From: a bacterium
Lineage (GTDB): Bacteria; Orphanbacterota; Orphanbacteria; Orphanbacterales; Orphanbacteraceae
Assembly: GCA_025782575.1 (NCBI GenBank)
Contig: JALGYY010000043.1
Coordinates: 142,501 to 206,500, forward strand
Length of the DNA stretch: 64,000 bases
Reading direction: 5' to 3'
The number at the start of each line of letters is the position of its first letter. The stretch's first letter is position 1. Below are positions 1 through 8,861 of the stretch, piece by piece. Position numbers and translations under genes: made by a program. The notes below the pieces were generated by a model, which did no database searches, had not been told where the DNA came from, and saw only the letters and a list, made by a program, of their open reading frames with translations.

Positions 1-1413
1 GAATCAGCGATCAGGCGGCGAAATATCGTTCTCCAGGCGATGGTGGAGACCGGAACGCTGGAGCAACAGGAAGCCGACTCGCTGGCTGCGCTGGAGCTCG
101 GTCTTGGCGAGAGGCAAAAACGGGCTTTCCAGGCGCCCTACTTCGTTGAATATGTCAGGCAGTTACTGCAGGAACTATTCCCGGAAGATGAATTTCGAAG
201 GAGAGGCCTTCATGTAACGACCACCCTCGATCTCCATGTCCAGCGCGCGGCGGAAGTGGCGATGGAGAGCCATCTACAGGATCTGGAGAAGAACTGGTTC
301 TTCGGGGAGAACACGAGAGCGAAGTATCTGGAACTGGAAAAGAAGCCGGAGGTTCCGGGCTATCTGCAGGCGGCGGTGGTGGCGCTCGAGCCTGAGACCG
401 GTGCCGTGCTTGCCCTTGTGGGGGGTCGGGAATACTGGGAGTCCAACTACAATCGGGCCGTGCAGGCGCCACGCCAGCCGGGCTCGGCGTTCAAGCCGTT
501 CGTTTTTACAACAGCCATCGCCGGCGGATTTCGTCCGTCAGATACGATATTGGATTCGCCGGTCGTACTCCCGCAGCCGGATGGAAGTGAGTGGCGGCCA
601 CAGAACTACTACAGGAAATATCATGGCCTGGTTTCGCTCCGGGAGGTGCTGGCAAAATCGATCAACCTCCCCTCGATCAAACTGACGCTGACTGTGGGGC
701 CCGAAAAAGTGGTCGAAATGGCCCGGAAATTCGGCATCTCCTCTCCCCTCCGGGCCGTGCCGTCGCTGGCACTCGGAAGCTCCGAGGTGAATCTCCTGGA
801 ATTGACCACGGCATATAGCGTCTTCCGTAATCAGGGGATCCTCGTCGAACCGAATCCGATCATACGCATCGAAGATCGGAACGGGCGTGTCCTGTTCGAG
901 CCGGAACGGAAAGCGGAGGAGGTAATCCCCGCTTCTCTCGCCTATGTAATGACCGACATGCTGGAAGAGGTCGTAAACGCCGGCACGGCTACTCGAAGGG
1001 TGCGCGGCAAGGGCTGGCTGGGGACGGCCGCGGGGAAGACGGGAACAACCGATGACTACACGGACGCCTGGTTTCTTGGCTTCACACCGGAAATCGTCGT
1101 GGGCGTGTGGGTCGGCTTCGACGAGAGAAAGAGCATCGGACCGGGCATGGCCGGCTCAAGAGCGGCCCTCCCGATCTGGTATGGAACGATGAAATCCCTG
1201 AGCGACTCCACAAATACGGAGCCGTTCTACCTGCCTCCACGAGGAGTAACCAGACGACGGATCTGCAAACCGACCGGTTTTCTCGCATCGGCGTACTGCC
1301 CTTCAACGAGAGAAGAGGTTTTCCTTGAAGGGACGGCGCCTCAAACTCAGTGTCATGAACATGGCGAAGTGGCGGCGAAGAAAGACTGGATCGACTTTGG
1401 AGGGTCGGACTGA
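1..1413 (+). CDS. Penicillin-binding protein 1A, C-terminal part (5' end outside window)
   Basis: Class A penicillin-binding protein that cross-links peptidoglycan in the periplasm. The reading frame is open from base 1, so only about 470 C-terminal codons are visible. The glycosyltransferase (GT51) domain lies upstream except for its exit segment 'RRRNIVLQAM'. Transpeptidase motifs in this frame are SAFK (serine codon near 484), SIN (near 658) and KTG (near 1036), in the expected order and spacing. The C-terminus has four cysteines and no extra domain. The gene converges on the next gene and a hairpin follows its TGA stop. Family assignment is firm. PBP1A versus another class A PBP cannot be decided without the N-terminus. 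Confidence 0.93.
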   Translation, partial: ESAIRRRNIVLQAMVETGTLEQQEADSLAALELGLGERQKRAFQAPYFVEYVRQLLQELFPEDEFRRRGLHVTTTLDLHVQRAAEVAMESHLQDLEKNWFFGENTRAKYLELEKKPEVPGYLQAAVVALEPETGAVLALVGGREYWESNYNRAVQAPRQPGSAFKPFVFTTAIAGGFRPSDTILDSPVVLPQPDGSEWRPQNYYRKYHGLVSLREVLAKSINLPSIKLTLTVGPEKVVEMARKFGISSPLRAVPSLALGSSEVNLLELTTAYSVFRNQGILVEPNPIIRIEDRNGRVLFEPERKAEEVIPASLAYVMTDMLEEVVNAGTATRRVRGKGWLGTAAGKTGTTDDYTDAWFLGFTPEIVVGVWVGFDERKSIGPGMAGSRAALPIWYGTMKSLSDSTNTEPFYLPPRGVTRRRICKPTGFLASAYCPSTREEVFLEGTAPQTQCHEHGEVAAKKDWIDFGGSD

Positions 1414-1448
1414 CAGGCGGAGCGAGCAACCATGCTCTGCCCCGCCTG
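1414..1448. terminator. Imperfect hairpin between convergent genes
   Basis: Arms CAGGCGG (1414-1420) and CCGCCTG (1442-1448) enclose a further AGCA/TGCT pairing. The hairpin sits between the stop codons of two convergent genes and has no clear T-run on either side. A shared terminator is inferred from position only. Confidence 0.35.
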
Positions 1449-1474
1449 CCCGGATTCTTCATGAATTAATAATT

Positions 1475-3889
1475 CTACCGTACGAGCGTCATCCGCCTCG
1501 TCTCGCTTCGCCCGCCCCACTCGAGCCGGTACATATAGACACCGCTTCCCACCGGCGAACCTGAGTCATTTGTACCGTCCCAGATCAGTTCCCCCGTACG
1601 GGCCGGCTGCTCACCGCTCGACAGGGTGCGCACGATTCGTCCCGCCGGATCGAAGATTCGGAGTACGACCGGGAACGTCTCGTCCGGAACGCTGTAACGA
1701 ATCTTCGTCGTCGGATTAAACGGATTCGGCACATTTCGAGAGAGCTGAAACAGACCAGGCGCATTCGGCACTCCCGTAACGGCACCGACTTCCGTCTCGG
1801 TCGACGGATCCCCCTCGTTCTCATGCACATCAACTGCTGTGACCAGGTAATAGTACACGGTGGAAGGTCCAGCGCCGGCGTCGAGGAATGTCGTGTCGGT
1901 GGCGGTCCCGACGAGCAGCCCCGGAACGGGGGAGAGGCCGGTCTGCGTATCCCGGTAAACTCGATAATGATCCAGATCACCGGCATTATCGACCGGCTTC
2001 TTCCAACTGAGCTCCACATCGGAGCCCTGTCGCGCCCCATAGAGATTGAACGGCGCCGCGGGGGCGAGATTGTCCGCAGAATAGCCACTGTCAGGGTTTG
2101 AAGTGAAGGAAAGGAACTGGCTACTCGTATGAGCGAGGACCTGAAAGTAGTGCATTCCCAGATCAACGCTCGTGGAGTCATTGCGAGTGTCAGCGGCGAA
2201 AGAGTAGCCGGCGAACTGATAAGCCGTCTGGGATCCGATCCATTCCCAGTAGTAGTCTCCTGCCTTTTTTCGGTCCACTCGGAAGATCGGTCCATCGAGG
2301 TCGGAGGGGAGATCGGCCAGGTCCTCGACGATGAGAGCACCCGAATGCTTGGCGGCGCCCGCAGTTGTCGACCGCCAGATCGAGTAATCCTGGATCAGAA
2401 ACTGATTCAAGATATCTCGTCCGCTCGCTGTCCAATTGAGGGAGACCGCGCCACCCTGATCGCCCGGGACATCGGAAACCGACTCGATCACCGGTTCCGG
2501 GTGCCCCCAATAGCCGTAGTCGGTCTCGATCCGCTGGGCATGAACGTCAGCTTCTCCGTTTGTTAATTCATACCAGGAAATCACCGCTGCATCGGGGCCG
2601 GTAGAGGCCATGTGCGGAGTTGACGGCGCCTCGTTCGAAATGAGAACACTGGAACTCCAGAAGGTCTTTCCGTCCGGATCGAAATGATGGGCGAGCAAGT
2701 CATTGGGACCGATGACGTCGTCATGATAGGCCACAACCGTCCCCCCGGCTCCATCCGCGATCACCGAACCGGCTGATTGAACCCCCACGCCGGTGACCAG
2801 CGCCTTCCCATTGTCGTCCCATGCAATGGTTCCGGGGCGATGAACTCGCTGTCCGTAGATATCATTATCCCCGTTACGTGTGTCGTTCCACACGATGATG
2901 GCGCCATCCACTCCGTCCGATACGATTTGCGGACCCCTCTGACTGCCCGATCCATTCGCGATCACGAATCCGTCGGTCGTCCATCTCGGTAGCCCGATAG
3001 AGCTCACGTTCTGGGCATAGACGTCTCTGTTTCCGGCCCGGCCATCCGACCATGTGATGAACGCCCCACCAAACCCATCCTCGAGAATGTTCGGAAGTAC
3101 CTGCTCATTCACCGCCGTGCAGATCGCCGTTCCCCCTGCCCCCCAGAGAGAGGCGCCCCCAGCGTTCACTCGCTGAGCATAAACATCCTCCGTGCCGCTT
3201 CGCTCGTCCTGCCAGGCGATGATGGCGCCGCCCAGCCCGTCCGAGGCAAGCTCCCCGAACAGTTGCGCACCCGCCGCCACACCGGCCGCGAGCCCGTTGA
3301 CGGTCCAGAGAGGTGAGCCGGACGCGTCCAGGCGTTGAACGTAGACGTCTCCCGAGGCATCTGATCGATAGTCGACCCAGGCAATGATGGCGCCGCCCGA
3401 ACCGTCCGGAATTATTTCCGTCAAAATCTGGCTGCTCGTTTCCGAACAGACGGGATTGCCGTTCGACGTCCAGAGCTCATTTCCCGATCCATCGAGCCGC
3501 TGAGCATAGATGTCATTGTTCCCGCTTCGCAGATCCACCCAGGCCACGATGGCGCCTCCGGCTCCATCCGAAACGATTTGTGGTGTATCCTGGTTACCGC
3601 TGGCAAAACACGCAGGGATCCCGTCCAGTGTCCAGATCGGATTCCCGAATCGATCCATTCGCTGGGCGTAGATGTCGAAATCCGACGGACCCCAGCGCTC
3701 ATCCCTCCATACCAGGTAGGAACCACCGGAACCGTCGGAGACCACGTCGATCAGAAACTGGTGTGCGTCTTTGACGCAGACTTCCGATCCGTCCTCCCTC
3801 CATCCCGCGTTGGAGCTGGGGGGGGGGAGGAGCATGGCGAAAAGAGTGAAGATCAGAGCAATCGGGGGTCGAGGATTTGGTGCTGTCAT
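1475..3889 (-). CDS. Exported beta-propeller-like repeat protein with FlgD-like C-terminus
   Basis: Protein of about 804 aa. An ATG at 3889 follows AGGAGGTTCC, so the in-frame GTG at 3910 is not needed. A signal peptide covers about residues 1-28. Next come roughly eight divergent repeats of about 50 aa built on 'DG.GGAI.AW.D.R.G..D.YAQR.D..G...W', which look like blades of a beta-propeller. A fibronectin-III-like segment follows ('LSWKKPVDNAGDLDHYRVYR'), then a C-terminal FlgD-like domain with 'NPFNPTTKIRY' and 'GSGVYMYRLEW'. Such C-termini are common on cell-surface proteins of FCB-group candidate phyla. The ligand is unknown. A tract of ten C on the coding strand lies inside the signal peptide codons. 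The gene diverges from the M16 protease. Confidence 0.85.
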   Translation of the reverse strand: MTAPNPRPPIALIFTLFAMLLPPPSSNAGWREDGSEVCVKDAHQFLIDVVSDGSGGSYLVWRDERWGPSDFDIYAQRMDRFGNPIWTLDGIPACFASGNQDTPQIVSDGAGGAIVAWVDLRSGNNDIYAQRLDGSGNELWTSNGNPVCSETSSQILTEIIPDGSGGAIIAWVDYRSDASGDVYVQRLDASGSPLWTVNGLAAGVAAGAQLFGELASDGLGGAIIAWQDERSGTEDVYAQRVNAGGASLWGAGGTAICTAVNEQVLPNILEDGFGGAFITWSDGRAGNRDVYAQNVSSIGLPRWTTDGFVIANGSGSQRGPQIVSDGVDGAIIVWNDTRNGDNDIYGQRVHRPGTIAWDDNGKALVTGVGVQSAGSVIADGAGGTVVAYHDDVIGPNDLLAHHFDPDGKTFWSSSVLISNEAPSTPHMASTGPDAAVISWYELTNGEADVHAQRIETDYGYWGHPEPVIESVSDVPGDQGGAVSLNWTASGRDILNQFLIQDYSIWRSTTAGAAKHSGALIVEDLADLPSDLDGPIFRVDRKKAGDYYWEWIGSQTAYQFAGYSFAADTRNDSTSVDLGMHYFQVLAHTSSQFLSFTSNPDSGYSADNLAPAAPFNLYGARQGSDVELSWKKPVDNAGDLDHYRVYRDTQTGLSPVPGLLVGTATDTTFLDAGAGPSTVYYYLVTAVDVHENEGDPSTETEVGAVTGVPNAPGLFQLSRNVPNPFNPTTKIRYSVPDETFPVVLRIFDPAGRIVRTLSSGEQPARTGELIWDGTNDSGSPVGSGVYMYRLEWGGRSETRRMTLVR
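3818..3827. repeat. G10 homopolymer inside signal-peptide codons
   Basis: Ten consecutive G on the + strand, read as CCC CCC CCC plus one C on the coding strand, at about residues 21-24 of the surface protein. A length change of one base would shift the frame before the mature protein begins. It is either a slippage-prone contingency tract or a neutral run. Confidence 0.6.
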
Positions 3890-4028
3890 GGAACCTCCTA
3901 TGTGTCTCACACGGCGATGGGACGGGGCGATTAATCAGCCTTCAGATCATAGCATGCGGACCGCTGGACTTGCAGGGAGTGCGCGGATAAGATCGGAGGA
4001 TCTTCTTTCAATGTAGCAGGAGGCTCCG

Positions 4029-6815
4029 ATGGACCGATTTTCGTTCAGGTTTTTTGTTCATGCTCTCTTTTGCGTCTTCATGCTTTCCGGGTCGGACAGA
4101 GCGGCCGGTAAACCGGGGAATGCCCTTCCCGATGGTGTCACGTTCGTCACTTCCGTCGAGGGGATAGACGAGTATCGTCTTGAGAACGGCCTCCGTCTGC
4201 TCCTGTTCCCCGATCTCTCCAAGCAGACGACCACGGTCAACATCACCTATCTCGTCGGCTCTCTTCACGAAGGGTATGGCGAGACCGGAATGGCCCACCT
4301 GCTCGAACATCTGGTGTTCAAAGGATCGACGGGTCATCCGGACATCTACCAGGAACTCACTTCCCACGGATGCCGACCTAACGGGTCGACCTGGACCGAC
4401 CGAACGAATTACTTCGAAACATTTCAGGCGACCAGCGAAAACCTCGAGTGGGCACTCGATCTCGAGGCCGACCGAATGGTGAACAGCTTCATTTCCAGGG
4501 AAGACCTCGATTCCGAAATGACTGTGGTTCGCAATGAATTCGAAATGGGAGAGAACCATCCTGAAATGGTCCTCGCAGAGAGGGTCTACTCCACGGCGTT
4601 CCTCTGGCATAACTACGGAAACACGACGATCGGCGCCCGTTCGGATATCGAAAGCGTTCCGATCGATAGACTCCAGGCGTTTTATCGCACCTGGTATCGA
4701 CCGGAGAACGCTGTGCTCGTCGTGGCCGGAAAATTCGACCGGGAGCAGACCCTCAATCTCGTGCATGAGAAGTTCAGCGAGATCGAAAACCCGAGCAATC
4801 CGTTACCTGAAGTGTATACAGTCGAACCGGCCCAGGATGGCGAGCGTTCAGTCACTCTCCGGCGGGTCGGCAACAAACAGGTCGTCGCCCTTGCGTATCA
4901 CATTCCTGCCGGTTCCCATCCGGAGTTCGCCGCCGTGGAGGTGCTGTCGCTCTTACTTGGAGACACACCTTCCGGCCGGCTCCACGAAGCACTCGTCGAA
5001 ACCGGGATGGCCACCTCGACCAGCGCAGTGGCAGACCGCTTTCGCGATGCTTCTCTCCTCTACATGGAGACGGAACTGAGAAAAGAGGGATCGGCGGATC
5101 AGGTTCAGGAAAAGATGGTTCTGCTGGCGGAGACGTTCGCCTCGCGCCCCCCCACAGACGAAGAAGTGTTGCGAGCGAAAGTAAAGCTCCGCAGTAATTG
5201 GGAGAGGACTCTTCGCAATTCCTCTCGTGCCGCAATCCGCCTCAGCGAGTGGGCGGCGCTCGGCGACTGGCGTCTCATGTTCCTGTACCGGGACAGACTG
5301 GATTCGGTCGAGACCGACGATGTGGTCCGCGCCGCGAGAGCGTACCTGCGAACGGAAAACCGAACGGTGGGGACGTATGTCCCGACAGGGGAAACAGCTC
5401 GAGTGGTAATCCCGGCAGCCCCGGATCCGACCGAGCAGCTTGCGGGATACGGCGGCAAAGAAGCCATGGCGGAAGGGGAGGATTTCGACTCCTCTCCGGA
5501 GAACGTGGAAGCGAGCCTCAAACGCTCGACCTTGCCCGGCGGCATGAAGCTGGTGACCCTCCCCAAAAAGACACGGGGAGAGGCGGTGTGGCTGTCGCTG
5601 ACGCTCCACATGGGGAGCGAGGAGAGTCTCCGGGGTTACGGGACAATCGGAGACCTGACCGGGCAGATGCTCATGCGGGGAACCGAGACGAGAACCCGCC
5701 AGGAGATCCAGGACGAAATCGACCGGAGCAATGCCAGAATGCGTCTGATTGCATCCGCGAGCACGGCGAGCGTCAGTGTCGAGGCAACCCGTCAGACCCT
5801 CCCTGATATGATTGAGCTTCTTGGTGATGTTTTGCAAAACCCTGCATTCCCGGCAGCCCAGTTCGAGCAGATTCTCGAAGAGGCCCTTCAGCGCGAAGAG
5901 GAGGCGAAGCGCGATCCATTCAGTCGTTCCGCAAACGTTCTTGACCGCCACATGTCTCCGTGGCCGAAAGAAGATGTGCGGTACTCACACACCCCCGATG
6001 AGGCGATTGAAGAGATGAAGAAGGTCGTACGGGAGGACCTGATCCGCTTCCACCATGATTTCTATGGCGCCTCTTCCGCTGAACTGGTCGTGGTAGGCGA
6101 TTTCGATCCCGAGGTTATCCGGTCTCTTGCCGGTAAAATCTTCACCGACTGGGACGCGCCGAAGAACTACGAGCACCTCGTTGAGCCGTATCTCGATCGG
6201 CCGGCCATTCTCGAGTCAGTAGAAACGCCTGACAAAGAGAGCGCCGTATTTGTGGCACAGCTTCGGATCGAGCTCCGCGACGATCATGCCGACTACCCGG
6301 CATTGGTTCTCGGAAACTTCATGACAGGAGGGGGCTTCCTGAATTCCCGGCTTGCCACCCGAATCCGCCGCCAGGACGGTCTGAGCTACGGTGTAGGTTC
6401 GTTTTTCCGTGCCGATTCGCGAGATGAGAACGCGACATTCGGCGCATACGCCATTTACGCACCCCAAAATGATGAGAAACTTCTTCGGGCTTTCCGCGAA
6501 GAGATTGAGAAGATCCTGGAAAGCGGATTCACAACCAGCGAAGTGAGCGAAGCGAAGTCGGGTTGGGTTCAGTCTAGGCAGGTTTCACGGGCACAGGACA
6601 GAGAGCTTGCCCGACGATTGAAATCGCACGCGGAGATCGACCGCACGATGTTCTGGGATTCGGAATTCGAGCAGCGGGTACAGGAGTTGACCCCAGAAGA
6701 GATCCTCGGTGCGTTCCGTCGCCACATCGACCCGGACAAGATCAGCATAGTAAGGGCAGGAGATTTCCAGAATGCTGGGGAAGAACACGATCAGGTAGGT
6801 GTCGTCACTCCCTGA
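4029..6815 (+). CDS. M16 family zinc protease, two-domain
   Basis: Protein of 928 aa starting at an ATG preceded by AGGAGGCTCC. A signal peptide at the N-terminus predicts a periplasmic or surface location. The first M16 unit carries the inverted zinc motif HLLEH at residues 90-94, with the downstream glutamate expected in 'SEMTVVRNEFEMGEN'. The second M16 unit (from about residue 480) has the fold signature 'GGFLNSRLATRIRRQDGLSYG' but no HXXEH, as in other single-chain M16 proteases whose second half is non-catalytic. The likely role is degradation of short or unfolded peptides in the envelope. It is not in an operon: upstream is a divergent gene, and downstream a hairpin separates it from the convergent peroxiredoxin. 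Confidence 0.93.
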   Translation: MDRFSFRFFVHALFCVFMLSGSDRAAGKPGNALPDGVTFVTSVEGIDEYRLENGLRLLLFPDLSKQTTTVNITYLVGSLHEGYGETGMAHLLEHLVFKGSTGHPDIYQELTSHGCRPNGSTWTDRTNYFETFQATSENLEWALDLEADRMVNSFISREDLDSEMTVVRNEFEMGENHPEMVLAERVYSTAFLWHNYGNTTIGARSDIESVPIDRLQAFYRTWYRPENAVLVVAGKFDREQTLNLVHEKFSEIENPSNPLPEVYTVEPAQDGERSVTLRRVGNKQVVALAYHIPAGSHPEFAAVEVLSLLLGDTPSGRLHEALVETGMATSTSAVADRFRDASLLYMETELRKEGSADQVQEKMVLLAETFASRPPTDEEVLRAKVKLRSNWERTLRNSSRAAIRLSEWAALGDWRLMFLYRDRLDSVETDDVVRAARAYLRTENRTVGTYVPTGETARVVIPAAPDPTEQLAGYGGKEAMAEGEDFDSSPENVEASLKRSTLPGGMKLVTLPKKTRGEAVWLSLTLHMGSEESLRGYGTIGDLTGQMLMRGTETRTRQEIQDEIDRSNARMRLIASASTASVSVEATRQTLPDMIELLGDVLQNPAFPAAQFEQILEEALQREEEAKRDPFSRSANVLDRHMSPWPKEDVRYSHTPDEAIEEMKKVVREDLIRFHHDFYGASSAELVVVGDFDPEVIRSLAGKIFTDWDAPKNYEHLVEPYLDRPAILESVETPDKESAVFVAQLRIELRDDHADYPALVLGNFMTGGGFLNSRLATRIRRQDGLSYGVGSFFRADSRDENATFGAYAIYAPQNDEKLLRAFREEIEKILESGFTTSEVSEAKSGWVQSRQVSRAQDRELARRLKSHAEIDRTMFWDSEFEQRVQELTPEEILGAFRRHIDPDKISIVRAGDFQNAGEEHDQVGVVTP

Positions 6816-6823
6816 TCGAACAG

Positions 6824-6859
6824 TGCGGCGGGCCTGATACGCGACAGGCCCCCCGCACA
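6824..6859. terminator. Bidirectional hairpin between convergent genes
   Basis: A 14-bp stem with one mismatch (6824-6837 with 6846-6859) and an 8-base loop lies immediately after the M16 stop and before the end of the convergent peroxiredoxin gene. There is no long T-run, so terminator function is inferred from structure and position. Confidence 0.5.
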
Positions 6860-6862
6860 CCG

Positions 6863-7339
6863 TTATCCGTCGATCGCGGCCCTGTCCCGCAACACCTCAC
6901 CCGCATGATCCCCCGGCTTTACTTTCTCATAAACGCGGGCGACCTTCCCTTCCGGGTCGATCAGGAATGACATGCGACTCGTCCCCTCATACGCCCGGCC
7001 CATGAATTTCTTGGGGCCCCAGACGCCGTACTTCTTCACGACTTCTTTTGATTCATCGGCGAGCAGCGTGAACGGCAGATCGTACTTGTTCACGAACTTC
7101 AAATGCCTGGCGACCGGATCAACGCTGACACCGAGAACCTCGATGCCCGCCTTCGTGAGCTCCGGAAAGAGATCACGAAAAGCGCATGCTTCCTTCGTTC
7201 AGCCAGGGGTATCGTCCTTCGGATAAAAGAAAAGGATGACCCACTTCCCCTTGTAGTCGGAAAGCCGTCTTTTCTCTCCCGTCTGGTCCGGCAAGTGAAA
7301 TGCGGGCGCCTTCCTGCCGATTTCCGGTAATCCTGCCAC
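6863..7339 (-). CDS. bcp: Selenocysteine-containing peroxiredoxin (Bcp/PrxQ type), in-frame TGA at codon 47
   Basis: Thiol (selenol) peroxidase of the Bcp/PrxQ class, 158 codons when the internal TGA is read through. The GTG start at 7339 follows AAGGAGGAG and overlaps the upstream stop by one base (TAGTG). The N-terminal half reads 'FFYPKDDTPG', then TGA at 7201-7199, then 'TKEACAFRD'. The TGA occupies exactly the peroxidatic cysteine position of the family (Cys45 of E. coli Bcp), and the second cysteine is kept five residues later (Cys52). The frame stays open to TAA/TGA-free conserved C-terminal sequence ('SRMSFLIDPEGKVARVYEKVKPGDHA'). This is the pattern of bacterial Sec-peroxiredoxins, and a hairpin follows the TGA. 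Alternative: a Cys codon mutated or misread, leaving a pseudogene. A shorter TTG-initiated ORF at 7102 would lack the active site. Confidence 0.88.
7175..7198 (-). promoter_or_regulatory. Hairpin directly after the TGA, candidate SECIS element
   Basis: In the mRNA, the 24 bases right after the UGA fold as ACGAA, a GG bulge, AAGC, loop AUGC, GCUU, UUCGU, giving nine Watson-Crick pairs. Bacterial SECIS hairpins lie in this position inside the coding sequence. The apical loop starts only 11 bases after the UGA and its G is third in the loop, so it does not match the usual bacterial consensus well. A longer alternative pairing (GGAAG with the UUUCC 22 bases on) is also possible. Confidence 0.5.
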
Positions 7340-7836
7340 TACTCCTCCTTCTGATCCGGTGTGGGGTCGTTCTGGAAGTGTTTTCCCCAGAGAATTAACC
7401 AGGCGCCGATCAGGACGAACAGGAGTGGCCAGCCGATGGAGAGAAGTCTCGCCACCTGATCACTCCGCTGGGCCAGACCGGAAAAGATGAGAAAACCGCC
7501 CGGAATGAGCGGCCACCAGACCGTCTGTCTCTCTTTGAACTGCTGGATTATGGCAATGGCGATGAAGCCGACACCCAGACCGATCTGTCCCATTTCTCCT
7601 GAATCGATGCGGAGCTGCTCGATCAGTTTCCCGACACCCAATCCGGATAGAATGCAGCCCGGTATGAGAAAACCGAGCTGGCCGCGATTGAAATAGAGAG
7701 CCAGAAAGACCCCCCCAAGAAAGATGAGCGTGATCTCCCCTCCCAGGTCTTCAGCGAACTGCAGAATGAATAGTCCGAGACCCAGGGCGATCAGAATCGA
7801 GCCGGTTACGACGTTACTTCGTTTCTTCGCGCTCAC
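7339..7836 (-). CDS. Small multi-spanning membrane protein, function unknown
   Basis: Protein of 165 aa with a GTG start preceded by AGAAGGAGGCTGCC. About five hydrophobic segments follow one another ('GSILIALGLGLFIL', 'LIFLGGVFLALYF', 'LIPGCILSGLGVG', 'IGLGVGFIAIAII', 'WPLLFVLIGAWLIL'), with a short charged C-terminal tail. The Gly-rich spacing resembles the membrane domains of LiaF/DUF5668-type proteins, but no catalytic motif is visible. It overlaps the start of the peroxiredoxin by one base, so the two are almost certainly co-translated. Whether it takes part in redox defence is not shown by its sequence. Confidence 0.8.
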   Translation of the reverse strand: MSAKKRSNVVTGSILIALGLGLFILQFAEDLGGEITLIFLGGVFLALYFNRGQLGFLIPGCILSGLGVGKLIEQLRIDSGEMGQIGLGVGFIAIAIIQQFKERQTVWWPLIPGGFLIFSGLAQRSDQVARLLSIGWPLLFVLIGAWLILWGKHFQNDPTPDQKEE

Positions 7837-7877
7837 GGCAGCCTCCTTCTTACGGAAAAGACTATACCGCAGACGGA

Positions 7878-8753
7878 TCAGTCCGCCGGAACATAGATTC
7901 CGTCGAACCAGACATACCAGCTCTCCCCCCCATCTTTCGATTGCTCGATAAGCTGGTGAACATGTCCCTCGTCGTTCGGCCGGAGAACCATACGGGATAG
8001 CTCCCCCTCCCCTTCGAGCGGCACGCTTTCCCCCTCAAAAAAGAGAGCGCCGTCCCGAAACTCGCCGGAATAGCTGATCACATGACCTGACCAGTCGACC
8101 CACTGCTGCTTCCAGAGAGAATCTTTAGGATCAAAATAATTCAGACTCTTGCCTTCCGTTCCGTTGGCGGAAGTCCAATTCTCCTGAATGAGACACCCGT
8201 TTACCTTCTTCTCTATTACATTCCCCCCCACTCTCGTGCCGGATTGATCAAATACGTCCCACGTTCCGATCCAGAAATCGAGACGGCGATGACGATCGTC
8301 ATACTCGCACGGGCGGCTGTTTCGATCGGCCGATAGTACCAGTGCGACAAAACGGGGGTCGTTTCGTATCGGGTCGAGATCCGTGTCGGATTCGAGATTC
8401 TTTAAGCCCCCGAATCCTGAGTCGATCGCCTTGTCATGGTTACCGCTCCTGGAATAGGTGCATGCAAGATTGAATGCGGCTAGCGGCTTGCTCCATCCGA
8501 GGCGATGGGCAGCTTCGTAAGCTTCCGCCGCACGATCGTAGTCTTCAAGTTGATGAAGGGAATAGCCGAGGCGGAACCAGGTGCGACCGTCCTCCGGCGC
8601 CTGCTCCGCCAGCGCGCGATAGGCTTCCGCCGCAGCCGGCCAGTCTCCGTTTTTGAAATGGGAGTTCGCCTCGTCCCCCGCATCGGCATGAGAATCGCGC
8701 GGAACAGCCAGTAGCAGGAGAACAAGAACGGAGAGTACGAGCTTTTGAAACAT
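7878..8753 (-). CDS. Exported TPR protein with a lipocalin-like (DUF1579-type) C-terminal domain
   Basis: Protein of about 291 aa. ATG at 8753 is preferred because GGAGG lies 8 bases upstream, while the in-frame GTG at 8762 abuts that site. The signal peptide is 'LVLSVLVLLLLAVPRDSHA'. Residues 25-125 form two or three TPR units ('WFRLGYSLHQLEDYDRAAEAYEAA'). The C-terminal half begins 'RRLDFWIGTWDVFDQSG' and continues with alternating beta strands, as in DUF1579/THAP4-like beta-barrels that describe themselves by 'FxxGxWxv'. It probably acts in the periplasm. No enzymatic residue can be named. Confidence 0.75.
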   Translation of the reverse strand: MFQKLVLSVLVLLLLAVPRDSHADAGDEANSHFKNGDWPAAAEAYRALAEQAPEDGRTWFRLGYSLHQLEDYDRAAEAYEAAHRLGWSKPLAAFNLACTYSRSGNHDKAIDSGFGGLKNLESDTDLDPIRNDPRFVALVLSADRNSRPCEYDDRHRRLDFWIGTWDVFDQSGTRVGGNVIEKKVNGCLIQENWTSANGTEGKSLNYFDPKDSLWKQQWVDWSGHVISYSGEFRDGALFFEGESVPLEGEGELSRMVLRPNDEGHVHQLIEQSKDGGESWYVWFDGIYVPAD

Positions 8754-8861
8754 GGATTGCACCTCCCGGGGTTTGAGTCAACCCATCCTGCCCCCGGCGA
8801 GGCTCCCTCCGAGCGGCCCGGTCGGGGAACACCAGATTCAGGCAGGACCGTCAGAACGCCG

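Noticed and set aside
7103-7330. Separate small + strand ORF opposite the peroxiredoxin 5' half
   Set aside because: The minus strand carries conserved peroxiredoxin sequence through the same bases, so the + ORF is a shadow.
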